Shown here piece after piece: positions 31,881 through 43,700 of a stretch of 64,000 nt of DNA. A program made the position numbers and the translations under genes. Under the pieces are notes generated by a model. It was given only the letters and a program-made list of their open reading frames with translations, was not told the DNA's origin and did no database searches. Origin of the DNA: Cerrena zonata (taxonomy: Eukaryota; Basidiomycota; Agaricomycetes; Polyporales; Cerrenaceae); NCBI GenBank assembly GCA_038087015.1, contig JASBNA010000001.1, positions 1,798,001 through 1,862,000 of the forward strand. The letters are read 5' to 3'. How positions within the stretch are numbered: position 1 is the first letter of the stretch; each line of letters opens with the position of its first letter.

Positions 31881-34134
31881 ATGAACGATCTTCCGAGTCC
31901 GAGTCATCCGAGTCCCCTACAGGTGAGCTGGCTCACGAATTCTGAGTCAGCAACTGTATATGACATGCAAACCTTATTGTAGATCATCCACGAACCTCCT
32001 AAATTTCGGAATTTTGCTTGTCGCGACCTTGAGAGAGATTATCTGGCCGTTCCCTGCGACGCAATGCGGACCCCGTCAATTAATCCACCCGCCGCACGCA
32101 AAGCAAGCACAAGAAAAAACATACCATTGGGTTCCAAGACACCTTTAGGTCATCCCTCATCAACAGGTCGACGAAAATCAACGCCAAATGCTACGACGCA
32201 TGGTTCCGAGTTGCAACCGTCGACACCACGGCCACCAGCCACTCCGAGACCTGTTCCAGTAAACAGCAGGGTGCCGCAACCAGAACGACTGGATCACGTT
32301 CGACATACTCCGGTGCCGTACGGCTATGGCGCTTCGACGCCTGCTCATAGCAGCTCGACGACAGCACCGCAACCTACGTCTACAGGTCTTGAATCAAGCG
32401 TCCCGTCTAGTAATCGAAATAGTGAGTACTCTGACATCTCCCTGTGAAGATGAAATAAATACTAGTACCTCTTCTATAGATGGATTCGAGATGACTGAGG
32501 ATGAGGACAAGTAAGTTGTTATGTCTCATCTCACCTCCGTAAACATACGTACTCACATGGCCATCAGTAACATCGACCCCAACCTGGACAACAACGTCTC
32601 ACCGAATGAAGCTCAGGATGGCGGAGATTGTCTGATCGATGAAGAGGATGGTGAGGGGGAGGAGGGAGAGGCGTCAGAGATAGACAGCCCTTTTTCTGAC
32701 CTGTCGAAAGAAGACATATCTCATTACGCACGCATCTTTGCCCGTTTAGGTGGCGTTTTCTCAGCGGTTGGTGACATCGCAGAGACAGGGAATTCATGGG
32801 AGTCGGACTGCAGAAAATGGGTGTCCAGACGTAACAGGTTGCATGCGAACATGTCAGAATTGGATTCTGAAGCTTCGGCTCCATCAGATGATGATGACGA
32901 TGATCCCCGGGACCTGTCTCTGTATAAAAACGAGTGAGTGACAGCTTGAATTGAACTTACCACTTGTGACGGATTTGAAGTATCATTATGGCAGGTTTCG
33001 TCACAAGCTGGAAGGATGGCTCATCCTATGCAACATTGTGCCCAATTTCCGAGAAGGAGTTCGGCACTACGTCGCCCGAGGACATAGCGTGAAGCGACTA
33101 GGACTTTGTACGGCGGTAAGTACAACAGCTGCCTGTTCGGGATTTGACGATGTTCATCAGAATGTTCGATCTAACCGCAATCTCATCAGCTTCAAAAGGG
33201 CATCGGTGTCTGTCATGGGAACGACACCAGCGACATCAAGCAGAATTGTATCAAGTACGTTAATTTGGGTTTTGAACGCATTGACCCTCCTCTGCCCACC
33301 GACGATGAAGAATCCAAGAAGTTCCGAGGATGGGCGCATCCGACGTTAGCAGCAATGCTGTTACCACTCAAGTATGCCATAACTGATGAGTAAGTGATTC
33401 TTTGGGATAAATTCCGAAACTTACCACTCCCATGTTATTGTAGCAACATCAATTCAGCAACAACTCGTGATGGGAAGGTTGAGACCCATCACGACATCTT
33501 CCCTCGGTGGCTATACCCTCATGATCAGGTGTACGTCCCCAAAGACGAGAACGAGGGGCTGTTTAAGGGATATTTCCTCATCCGTGTAAGTGCTAACTTT
33601 TAACCCATCTCTACCTGTACTTATTACATCCATACGCTATATCTAGGTTCTCCGCAACCTCTACACAGGTTACCGCTCAGTTCGAAATGGTCCCGATAAG
33701 ATATCAAAACGCTCGCGTGCACAGAACGCTGCTCAACGCATGGGTGTCTCGGAGTTGACGGTGCGCATGATCGCGTATGGTTGTTGTCAGGTATGTTTTT
33801 CGACGTCTCTGGTAACATATCAGCTATAACTTACCGTGACGTTCGTCATCGTGCAGGCCCAGTTTGCCATCAATAACCAGGGACGATGGGACGAGTCGTA
33901 CTACGATTTCGACCTCAAGGACTTCTACTGGAATGTAGTAGAGCTTTTATCAACGGGAGATGAAGGGGCCAAAGCAGTGGCATTCCTCAATAAGTAAGTA
34001 CACTTTTCTGTCTTGCTCGTAACATTCGTACTAATGAAATTCTATTTAGTCAGGTCTTTGGTGTGGCTGTCCCTGAGCATGCACGCCTGTCAGGTTCCGA
34101 ACGACTTTTAGCTCAACGCACTCAGGTCGTCTAG
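31881..34134 (+). CDS. DUF6698-like protein (Agaricomycete-expanded, unknown function)
   Basis: The role of the family is unknown; members are abundant in Agaricomycete genomes. The ATG at 31881 gives a 14-codon first exon (31881-31922) and an intron 31923-31982; at least seven further exons follow with short introns and good GT-AG borders. The N-terminal third is Ser/Pro/Thr-rich and disordered (SKTPLGHPSSTGRRKSTPN), followed by an acidic tract. The conserved C-terminal domain runs from EGWLILCNIVPNFREGV through FRGWAHPTLAAMLLPLKY, HDIFPRWLYPHDQVYVP, NEGLFKGYFLIRVLRNLYTG, GVSELTVRMIAYGCCQAQFA and YYDFDLKDFYWNVVELL to the stop at 34132-34134. The position and order of these blocks match what I know of DUF6698. 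It is divergent from the Plavaka transposase. A probable polyadenylation signal (AATAAA) lies at 34174. Confidence 0.75.
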
Positions 34135-37100
34135 TGTAACCAATACAGTAGCTCTCCTATGTAGACAATTCAAAATAAATATTCTTTTTTTGCCCCAATT
34201 TTCCGAGCGAACCAATTTTAATATCTGATCATACCAATGCTCACAGTGCTATCCAATTCAACACATGTAATTTCGTGATGTTGTAAAGAGTTCCATAGCT
34301 ATATAATTTACAGATTGCAATATATAAGGAGGCGGGTACATATATTGTAATCTGAGACTCATCAAAGCATTCCGTGACCTTACAATGGTCTCATAGGCCC
34401 CAAAGCGTACATCGGAAACAAGCTTTGGGAACGCGCGGGGTAGGTGGATGTTCTTTCCACAGCTATGCCCCCCGCGAGCGTCAATGCGTCCAATACTCAC
34501 TATGCGAACCTTACACAGCTCTGCAAAGTCTTCCCCGATTCGCTGATGTGCAAGTCGTGACAACCGCTTGTGACATGACATACAAAAACGGTACAAACAC
34601 TCCGCATTCCGTGACTACAGTAACGCCTGTAACAGTTTGGAACAGCTGAGTCTTCTGAGCACTAGCTTGACCGTGACCAAAGCTGCCAGTGAGTCCACAA
34701 CAATCGCGCAATGACATTTTACAAAATTTACCGGTCTAACAGGTCTGACTATCTAAGCACCTCACTAGTGATATGTGGCCTTCGGGATTTAGAGTGCGCT
34801 TAGTACTTACCCTCAAGTTCTTCTTGAGAGTCGTGGTGCTTAGCAAATTCAGTCGTGCACCGTACTACCACCGCAGGCTTTGTGTTGCTCGACTAGATAT
34901 CTTGTCTCGGTCTCTTACCTGCGTATAATCCACGGTAACCCTGAACATAACCTTTCTGATCCGCCGGCACTATAGTGTCTGATCCAGTCTGATCAGTATT
35001 AACTCCTCATACTCAATATCCTCGGGAGCGTCAGTCTAATCTACTATGGGCGCAAGGGACCTATCGAACACGCTGTATCGGCGATATCTGGGATATTACC
35101 TGTGGACTGTTGTGGGGCATCCCGCCTGTGATGATCATGTTGGACTACCCACCCGTTCTTCAGTACTCGTACCGATCGGTCTATAAAATATCCCTTGGTT
35201 ACTGCTACGATAACGTTGACATGTACGGCACAAATATGTATATCAACATGATCAGTTCGCCCGGTGAACCCTGATGACTTGGAAACTCTTCTCGCTACAG
35301 AAAGTTTCAAGTTTGTCTTACATCCATCTCCGGTTCAGAAACCAGTTCCGACAGGCAGCTTCAATACTACACAGGAATGTCCGTCTCGCACTGTTTGTAA
35401 TATTTCTCATAGAACGGTACCGCCGTGTATCTGAACACCAATATTTTCGGAAAAGAAAAACGGCGGACAAACGAAGCAACTAACTTCGCTCCCAGGAACA
35501 AACAATCTTCTGCTCATACTGCTTCTTGTGGCTACTGAACGCTCAAGATCTTCTCGATTTTGCTCAACTCCACCTCTTTCCCCCACTAAACAGTGGAAAC
35601 ATCCAACTCAATTACAAAATCGGTATCCGCTTTGTCGTCATTTCTCCAATAGGCGGTTTTTACTCACCCGCTATGCGCCCGACCCGGACGTCATCCGAAC
35701 CGCGATTCTACCCTCCGTCTCTCCTGGGTGCTCGGAATTCTCCTTCTCATGTATAATATAGTTCACCTGACTCTAACCACTATCAGCGCTCTGGAGCTTT
35801 ACGTGACCAGCACCCTTTGTTCGCCGGAAATTTCGATGTGCCACATTCCCGCTGTAATGCAGAGAACACAACGAAGAGACATAGTGCCCAAATGTTTGAG
35901 TTGAATATCCGTTGAGCGGATAGAAGTCCCCTCGTAAGTCCCTTCGAAGAAATACTGGGTTTTACCTTATCTCCTGCTCGCTCCGGTACTTATATGTCCA
36001 ATCCAGATAGTTGGGTGTCTAATCACAACAAGGTTCTTCAAAGGCCAAGCTAGAATTGAACAAGCCGTTCCACGCATGCTGCGCTTCCCACAAATCACCG
36101 ACATAGTCTATCTCCTAGGCGATTTTTCCTGCCCTTTAAGCATTCTCGGTCCTTTCGAGTGAATACTTAAGGTGCTTGAGCACTCACCTGTCATGCGGTT
36201 GTCGGATGTCCTGCTGGGATTCAGTGCGGCTACGATGCCGTCACAATGTAATCCTTCTCTGACGTATGGTGCGACATACGGCGCATTAAACATGCCATGA
36301 GAAAATAACATATGTTGTGCCATACGTCAGTACAGTCAGCCATACTGTATTGATGGCGAGGGCTTCATGACTTGTGCAACAAATCCAAACGACGCCACAA
36401 TGGTTACCGCACGGACCGCCATCGGCACTGTAGCTGAGACTCACGCATGAGTGCCTTAAACATTTGGGAAACCCAAACATCTGGCTATCTGCGGAGAAGA
36501 GTGAAGGTTCACGTTTCAGATTGATGAAAGCAAAATTCCGCCGCAATTATTTCGTGTGTAGACAATGCGCTGTTAGAAGGTTGGAACCGGACCGTGGAAA
36601 AGAGAAGCAAGGGACGAGTATTGGGGTTGAGAATTATGGAAGAAAGGGGTACGAGAAGCATCTGCATATGATAGGCCAACCTAGGGACGCAACCTATGTC
36701 ATCTACAGTAGAATAGAAACTGAGTACTTGCCGTAAGTTATACCGCCCATACAATTCTACGCCAAATTGGCCCGTTTGGTTCAGATAAGATGAGACGTTC
36801 CCCGTTCATGTCAGCGGAGGCTGGAAAACAAAGATTATGAAGAGAAACTTGTAGAGATACTCATACATATATTGCCGAGATACGGACCCGATGTAATAGG
36901 TACCATGGTTTGTGTGTAAACCCTAAAGGGGAACGGGAATCACAAACGGTACTACTAGCCGGTGTGTGCTAGATGCGTTGAACCTCTATACCAGAGAGAA
37001 ATTTAGGGCCTATGGGTCAATCAGTTACGTCTCTTAACTCCGTGTATATGGAACTGAACTGCAATCACAGACTCTCGAAAGGTACCCCTACATGAAACTT

Positions 37101-37463
37101 TTAGTAACACCAAACTCCAGTTTGAGTGTGGCCAAGTTGTTTAGGGACTATCTAGAGTCTGTAGCCCAAATTGTGGTTGTACGTATCAGTTGGGATGGGA
37201 AAGCTGGACGGAAGCTTGAAAAGAAGTCCCGAAAGGATTCTCAATGTACAAAAATACGACGTCACTTCGTGTGTGAGAGTTTTCGGTATGGTACAGCGGG
37301 ATGACGTGAATGATTGCGGGGTAAATGTTGGAAGCCAGAACGAGATGTTGGATTGAATCGCTGAGGGAAAGAAAATAGAAGTCATCAGTGAGAAGTATCG
37401 CTTCCGAACGTGGTTAGAAGATTTACGATACTTCTCCTTCTAACGCACTCGGTACCAAAGAGA
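34135..37463. other. Gene-free stretch
   Basis: Apart from the 3' end of the DUF6698-like transcript I see no supportable gene. Open frames are short, lack splice-consistent neighbours and have no recognisable motifs. A GCATTCCGTGAC word occurs twice (about 34364 and 34603) inside a GTGAC-rich patch that may be the remains of a small transposon. Confidence 0.4.
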
Positions 37464-37723
37464 TACTGTACTGTCGCGACCATTTGTTCACGTCACGCGT
37501 CACAGGCCCTAAAAATGAACGGATTTTGGCCTGTGTCACAGGTCACGACGACTTGTGAACTGGGCGCTAAGTCAATGGTCACTGTTTGGAGTGCATTATT
37601 CTCCTTATTTGGACGTTTAGGCGCGCCTCGAGGAACGATGTCACAGGCCATTGTGAATTGTGAACCGAAATCCAAGTGGTCACTGGTCACATCGAGTGAA
37701 CAAATGGTCGCGACAGTACAGTA
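37464..37723. mobile_element. MITE with 28 bp perfect terminal repeats, TA target site
   Basis: The sequence at 37464-37491 (TACTGTACTGTCGCGACC...) is the exact reverse complement of 37696-37723. If the outermost TA is the target duplication, the element is 256 bp (37466-37721) with 26 bp inverted repeats, as expected for a non-autonomous Tc1/mariner-type element. The inside also has partial dyad symmetry (GTCACAGGCC on the left, GTCACAGGCCATTGTGAA on the right). There is no coding capacity. Confidence 0.8.
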
Positions 37724-39116
37724 ACTCAATATTCCTCGAAGAAATCCTTGGGAAATGATATCAATAGCGGACTGAGTTTCTCCGACTTGTATTCCTGATG
37801 AAATATCGCGTAAGGATACCAGAATAGTAGAATCGCTCCCAATTGTAGGTTATCCAATCCACAAAATCAAGACATAATGGTAAACCTTTTGAAACTTTCC
37901 CATGCTTTACCATCTCAGGAACCATTATTGATAGGCATTGATAACGTGGACTTGGTATAATCCTTAGTTCTGCCGAGGAGTAGTGATAAGAAAGGTTGAG
38001 AGTGAGTACTTGGCTGGTCATGCTAGCGTGTTGAGGCCATCAAGTGTTTAGTGAGTGCCTAGGTTACGGTCTTCAAAAAGGTTACCGTAACTCAACGCCA
38101 CCAAGTGGGCGCCAATAATTTCTGATGCGGCCTTCCGCTTTAGGTTCTTGAGGATCTTTGAGGATAGTATGTTCGTGAAGATGTTATAACCGTCGGGACA
38201 AAGGTGATCTAAGTTAGGCGTTGAATATACCAAGAAATGAGAATAATCCTGAGTGATTTCTACGCACTCATGACGTCCGCTCATAACGTGTTCAGCTGAC
38301 GGAAGCATTTTAACCAATCTTCGATATCGGCGTTCACCGAGGCCAGCCAAATCCTCATGTTAGCGGACCGCTGAGCGTCTGAGCGCGTTCCTTCTTTCAC
38401 TCCGACCATATTGAGCAAGTGACTTGGTAAGCCATCTCTGTATACCTTTCGACACAAGGTAACATATTACACAGCCCTATTGTATTCTCTTAGTAGCTTG
38501 TCCAATAACCTAGATACAGAGCGCTCGTGGTTCACAGTGACATAGCCTCCTAACCATCCGAACATGAGTACTACCAATCTTGAAGAGGCAGCGTCCATAG
38601 CAGCAGAATATGTCTCCAGTATGTCCTTGTTTTGACTACCTTGTTCCCTGACTAGACGCGCCCTATTGGTAAATAGGTCTCGATAATTTGCCACAGGAAG
38701 TACAATTTCTGCTGGCCGAAATGAAGCATAAGGACACAAGAACACAAGGTACATGCCAACGCAACATTTGAGTCTACTGAACTAATTGAACTCCCGATTT
38801 TTACGGAAAACCTGCTCTGTACTAACCCTATTTACTATGCCGCGAATTCATTTTGATGTCGAACAAACCTGTACTGAACGTCCTATGGGTATCCAAACCG
38901 ACTCGTGTTGGTTGCCTGATGGCCGATCCCTATAATTGCCTACCATTATCTGGTGTCGCTCATCTCTGGGCGATTATCGACGATACTCCATCTCGCTAAA
39001 CTATCGGCCTTGATCTGGCGTTGTTCTGACCCTGCAATCATACGATCCACTACCCGATTTCCATCTCATTATTGTACATCAATACTCGATATTCCGTCGT
39101 CGGGGTGGATCTCTAG
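37724..39116. other. Gene-free stretch, perhaps including unresolved 5' exons
   Basis: No firm gene. Two minus-strand open frames (38048-38350 and 38467-38754) look somewhat protein-like but are separated by stops and match nothing I know. The missing 5' exons of the PHD-finger gene must lie in the right part. A segment at about 38930-39010 encoding YLVSL...LSTILHLAKLSAL in one frame is a candidate. Confidence 0.3.
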
Positions 39117-40714
39117 AGCTTCAACAAGAAATCAACACCGTAGGCGCGAAATATATTCGACATTCCGTCAAGTCTGCAAATGGGACCTCCCAGCTCTCGA
39201 CCAAAGACGCGAACATTCCTACCATTGTCAAGACGAATTATGCTGAAATCGATCGGTTGGCCGTTGAGAAAGAGAAACTCGCCGAGCGCATCGTACAACT
39301 CATCAATAGGGCCCGTGCTCGTTTAGAACATGACCTTCACAAGGTCCTTGTTCTACAAGGAGAGGTTGACCCATCTCATGGCATGTATTCAGGCTTCTAT
39401 GGATCACGAAACCCTGTCAGCCAGGTACTGGAAGTGCTCAAAAATAGCAGCTCGTCTATCTCTATCGCCGACACGCCATCGACGCCTACATCTACAGCCA
39501 CACCTACGCATCCCAACAAGAGTGAGTAAATATCATCGTTCTGCATTGCCTTTTTTCCAAGAATATATCTGTTGCTAACATATTCTGTCTTTGCTTTGTT
39601 ACTATCCCACGACATCATTCTTGTTAACAACCTCATCTTCCCACGCTTTGTCTGGCTCCCTCCAGGACGCAAGACTGCCGCTGCACCCACCGTCTCCATC
39701 AAGCTTCCAAGTCCCGCTCCTGTGGCGACGTCGAGCGCTAGTGGAGGAGGCAGTAGTGCTGCTGCCAACCATAGGTCTCGACTCTCACAACAGGTTGCAC
39801 GCCAGTCACCAGCGCGGCAACAACGCAGTAGTGGCAGGGCGGCAGCGTCTGCTGAGATGGACGTGGATGAAGACGCAGAGGGCGAAGAAGACCTTGAAGA
39901 CAATGCCGAAGACAACGGCGAGGTCGAGGATAAAGAACTCTACTGTTTTTGTCAAAAACTTTCGTATGGAGAGGTGCGTCTTTCTTTTAATTTAGGGTTG
40001 GCAAGGCCTTCTCGGATCTCGTATGCTCGATTGGGTTTGGCATTCAACGCTTGCCCATATTTGTTTTTAAAATGGACATGCGTGAGGACGTCTCGGGGAC
40101 CTAGCGAAAGGATGTCGGCTTCTTCTGTCGTTGAACCTACGTACAGTTACCCCCAGTAGACGCCCTCAAATTGACATTTTCAATACATCGGGGGCAATAC
40201 CCAATAACGTGCATACGCCACGAAGATTCGGAAGAAGCCTTTTACTTGCCGAACTGAACTATAGTAATGGTGTCACTGACTGCCTTTTCTCTTTGCAGAT
40301 GGTTGCATGCGACAATCCAAGTTGTCGCTACCAATGGGTAAGTAACTTTATTCCTTGGTTCTTAACCCCAAAAACTTCACTGTCACACCTTCATTCCGAT
40401 CCCCTTACTACGCCACGCCACTCCTGGCCGATCCTCACCGTTTCTCTGCTTTCCGGAGTCTTCACCCCGTTCAAATTTCTTCAACTTTCTTAACTTTCCT
40501 CTCACGCAACTTAAGAATCGTCTCCTGACACTAATAAATTTTCTAGTTCCATCTCCCATGTGTGAGCTTGAAACCGCCTCTACCACATGTCTGGTATTGC
40601 TCCGAATGTGCAAGCCAGTTTGGGGGCGTCACTACGACTGCAGGAGCTGCTAGTGGAAGTGGTTCTACTGGTGGCGGCGGAGGATCGAGTCAACGTAAAG
40701 GACGCAAAAAATAG
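39117..40714 (+). CDS. ING-like PHD-finger chromatin protein (5' end unresolved)
   Basis: Likely histone-methyl-lysine reader of the ING type, which in fungi act as subunits of histone acetyltransferase or deacetylase complexes (Yng1, Yng2, Pho23). The first exon I can support begins at 39117 after acceptor CTCTAG and encodes a coiled, charged segment (NYAEIDRLAVEKEKLAERIV). A second exon opens after CTCCAG near 39666 and is Ser/Ala-rich then acidic. The PHD finger is spread over three exons: ELYCFCQKLSYGE (ends 39973), MVACDNPSCRYQW (40299-40337) and FHLPCVSLKPPLPHVWYCSEC (from 40547), giving a full C4-H-C3 set. The tail is Gly/Ser-rich and ends QRKGRKK, a basic end typical of ING proteins. 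Introns within the finger are 325 and 209 nt, unusually long here. No start codon is assigned, so the given start is a partial boundary. Confidence 0.7.
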
Positions 40715-43700
40715 ACCCATTCGGTCTAGAAGGCGTAGGCTTGAGCGACCTCCGCCGAGCCAGGCAACTGAGGTTGATCCTGACGATTTCCTTCTCTGAG
40801 CGTTTGCCAAACCGAAACGGCTTGTATTTGTGTTCAATGTTTCAATTGTACTTATCATATTTGTATATCACTTCTGTCTATCGGCTTGGGATGAAGCGAG
40901 AAATTGAGTTGAAGATACTTGGCCTCTTCTAGGTCACACAGCCAGGTTCCTGCTTACTCGCAGCGATGCCGGGTCTAGCGTAACGGAATATTTCCCTAAA
41001 ACAGTCCGGGATACATGCTGACGAAGCCGGGCGTCGATCGGAGGGTTTTGACCGTACCCATCGACAGAAGAGGAATGGGAATGAAATAAACCTCTTAGAG
41101 AAATCATATACACGGACGTTGAGTACGCAAACTTCAGTCAAAGAATACGTACAAAAATGCCGAAGTACCATACGATCGAAGATGCATGGTTACCAACCGA
41201 TGTTGCCACAAGGTCGCTGGCCGTCACTGGTAGGTGTGCCTGTCCAACAAGCCTTTAGACATTCCTGTGCCTTGACCGGTGACCGTCCATGATTCATTCT
41301 ATGTCACTTTTGCGACGAATTCGTCAGGCAACTCCAGCATTAGTGACGAAAGAAGAAAGCCGGCAAGCCAGCTAGGACACGTAATTGAGGCGCTTGTAGC
41401 TCCTTTTCAAAATACCAATGTGCTGACCGTATCCACGACTTGGGCTGGAGCTTCCACCTTTTGACAGATTGGTACCGCCGTCATTTCAAATTGGTGATTG
41501 TGTGCGCCTGTGTGGATATTTGCAAGTCTGCACTCCAGCAACAACCCGAAATAGAAAGCCTTGAACGCGGATTATCGGATGCGAAAATATGAGTGACTGT
41601 GTGAAATTTTCGGACGTATGTACATTAGAACCTCTCAATACCAGATAGGGAAGCGAGTTAGGTCTTGAAAGAGCTTGTAGAGTTACAAATGTCAGCGTCT
41701 GAGGGTCATAGTCCCGCAGTGAAACACGAGGTCAGTAACGTCATTACCGCAGAGGGCAGTGTCTATAATGAAAACAGCTAGTGGGTAGGGTGATGACATA
41801 CCCATTGAACCCTAGACGTGCGGCGCAGTATAGGCTACTGAGTGCGTGAGAATATGTGTTTCACCTCGGTCATCGAAAATACTGACTGACTCGAACGTCT
41901 TGCGAGGGGAAACCGGTCCTATCATGAACAATGAGAATCCCGACATACCCAAGCGCAAAGGGTCTGCATTCTTCATCGCAATCATAAGAATAACGAGTGC
42001 GAAGCCGCAGATGTCTCACTTCGATTTTGGACGCCGATAATGAAAGAAGCCTGGCAGGGAGCTATTATCCCACCGAGGCCCTGTGAAAAGTGGCAAGAGG
42101 CGGAATGAATATGTATAATCACACTGCACTATGCTGTATACGCTGGAGACCATCACAGACGTACCATTCCATATTCTATCCCCTCACATATCCTGCCTCG
42201 AGCTTTCCCTGAGTATTCCAAGGTTCCTTCCGATACATTCGCAGCGCTGGCTTGTCTACGTCCTCATAACGTTACGCCACTCGGTGCACGAGGACGATGG
42301 AAGCTTTCCAGGTAGCCCAGCCTTGAACCCAAGCTTACGCCTCAAGCTCTTCGCTGCAAAGCATCGCATTGATCTATCCGCGAATGGTACTGAATGCTGT
42401 TGAGCTTCGTTATGATCGTGGATACCTCGGGAAAGCTTTTTTGCTTGACTTGGATCGAACAGGACCAATAATAGCAGGGCAGTCCCCTGAAAGAAGATCT
42501 GACGCCGAGATGTCTCGACTTTGGCAGGGTGTATTTGGCTTTGCGAAGGGCTGTGTCCTAGATGAAATACGAAAACCATATCCACCCTGCAGAAGAGAAG
42601 AAACGGCGGCAGTAGATGCTGTCTGGGTTTGAAATGCCAGGGATGATGATGGGTCGAGACATCATCAAGGATTGGCTTCATGGATCCTGAGGCCTCGTGT
42701 CGGATATAGCCACGATATTATAATCAGATAAGCGTCCGTTAGTAAATTGTTAAGTTATAACTGATCGACTTATCGACAATGTTTCGGCTTGAGCCGTTAA
42801 ACCCTGCACCTTGCTCACTGCCTCCGCCATCTAAAGTCACCTCGAACAGTTTCATATCTTTCGTCGCCATTTGGAAAATGGTACCGAAGCCAGATGTTAC
42901 TTTTTCCAGATGTTGAGTGATGATACGAGGTGTCTTTGTATAATTTAATTATAGAAAACATAGCTTTCATAGGCCTCTAACAGGAACGAAGTCACCTCGA
43001 GGGGTCCGCATTGGTATTTAACGTGTATTAATTAAAACTCTTTATGTTTCGTAACAGCCCAGAGCTCCAAAGCTCCATGTCGGGAACGGAGACGGAAACT
43101 CGGAAGACGATCGCATGGGTATGTACAGGATGTGCAAATGTCTATCGTGCATATCGTGTATTTGTCTCACAGATAGCACCCTCGAAGTAGTAAACCCTGC
43201 AGGGTCCTACAGAAGTCAGATCCCCGTACGAACATCTTTGTTCAACACTCCACCAATGACAAATGGCGTTGGCGTCCACATTCGGGAGTCCAAGCGCACC
43301 GGGATTCAGTTAATAGCCACAGACGGAGGCGACTGTGGATCCAGGCAGCAATTTGCTCGGTCTGCCATGGGACGGAGATTAGAGGCAACTCCGAGCTCTA
43401 CGATTAAAATTGTCGCTCACCAACAGAAAGGGTGCAGACTGAGAATGGCATGGACACATGTAACCAACACAGCTCATCTCTACAGTATCGTTGATGATGC
43501 ATGATGTATGAATCTATGATGTATTGATGATCAGAGACGACGCGGCTCGATGCGGGCCCTTGCCCCGGGAGATCTTCTGAACGATGGCTTTGGATTATGA
43601 CTTTCTCAAGCCAACATGAGAAGCCCACTTCGAGAAGTGCGAAGCTTTGCAGCGCATCCTTCAGGATGGGTTATAGCCGTTCACCATGTCCACTTCGAGA

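Noticed and set aside
37761..38754. Three minus-strand frames that look partly protein-like
   Set aside because: Stops and frame changes separate them, no convincing splice sites connect them and no family matches; possibly a decayed gene but unsupported.
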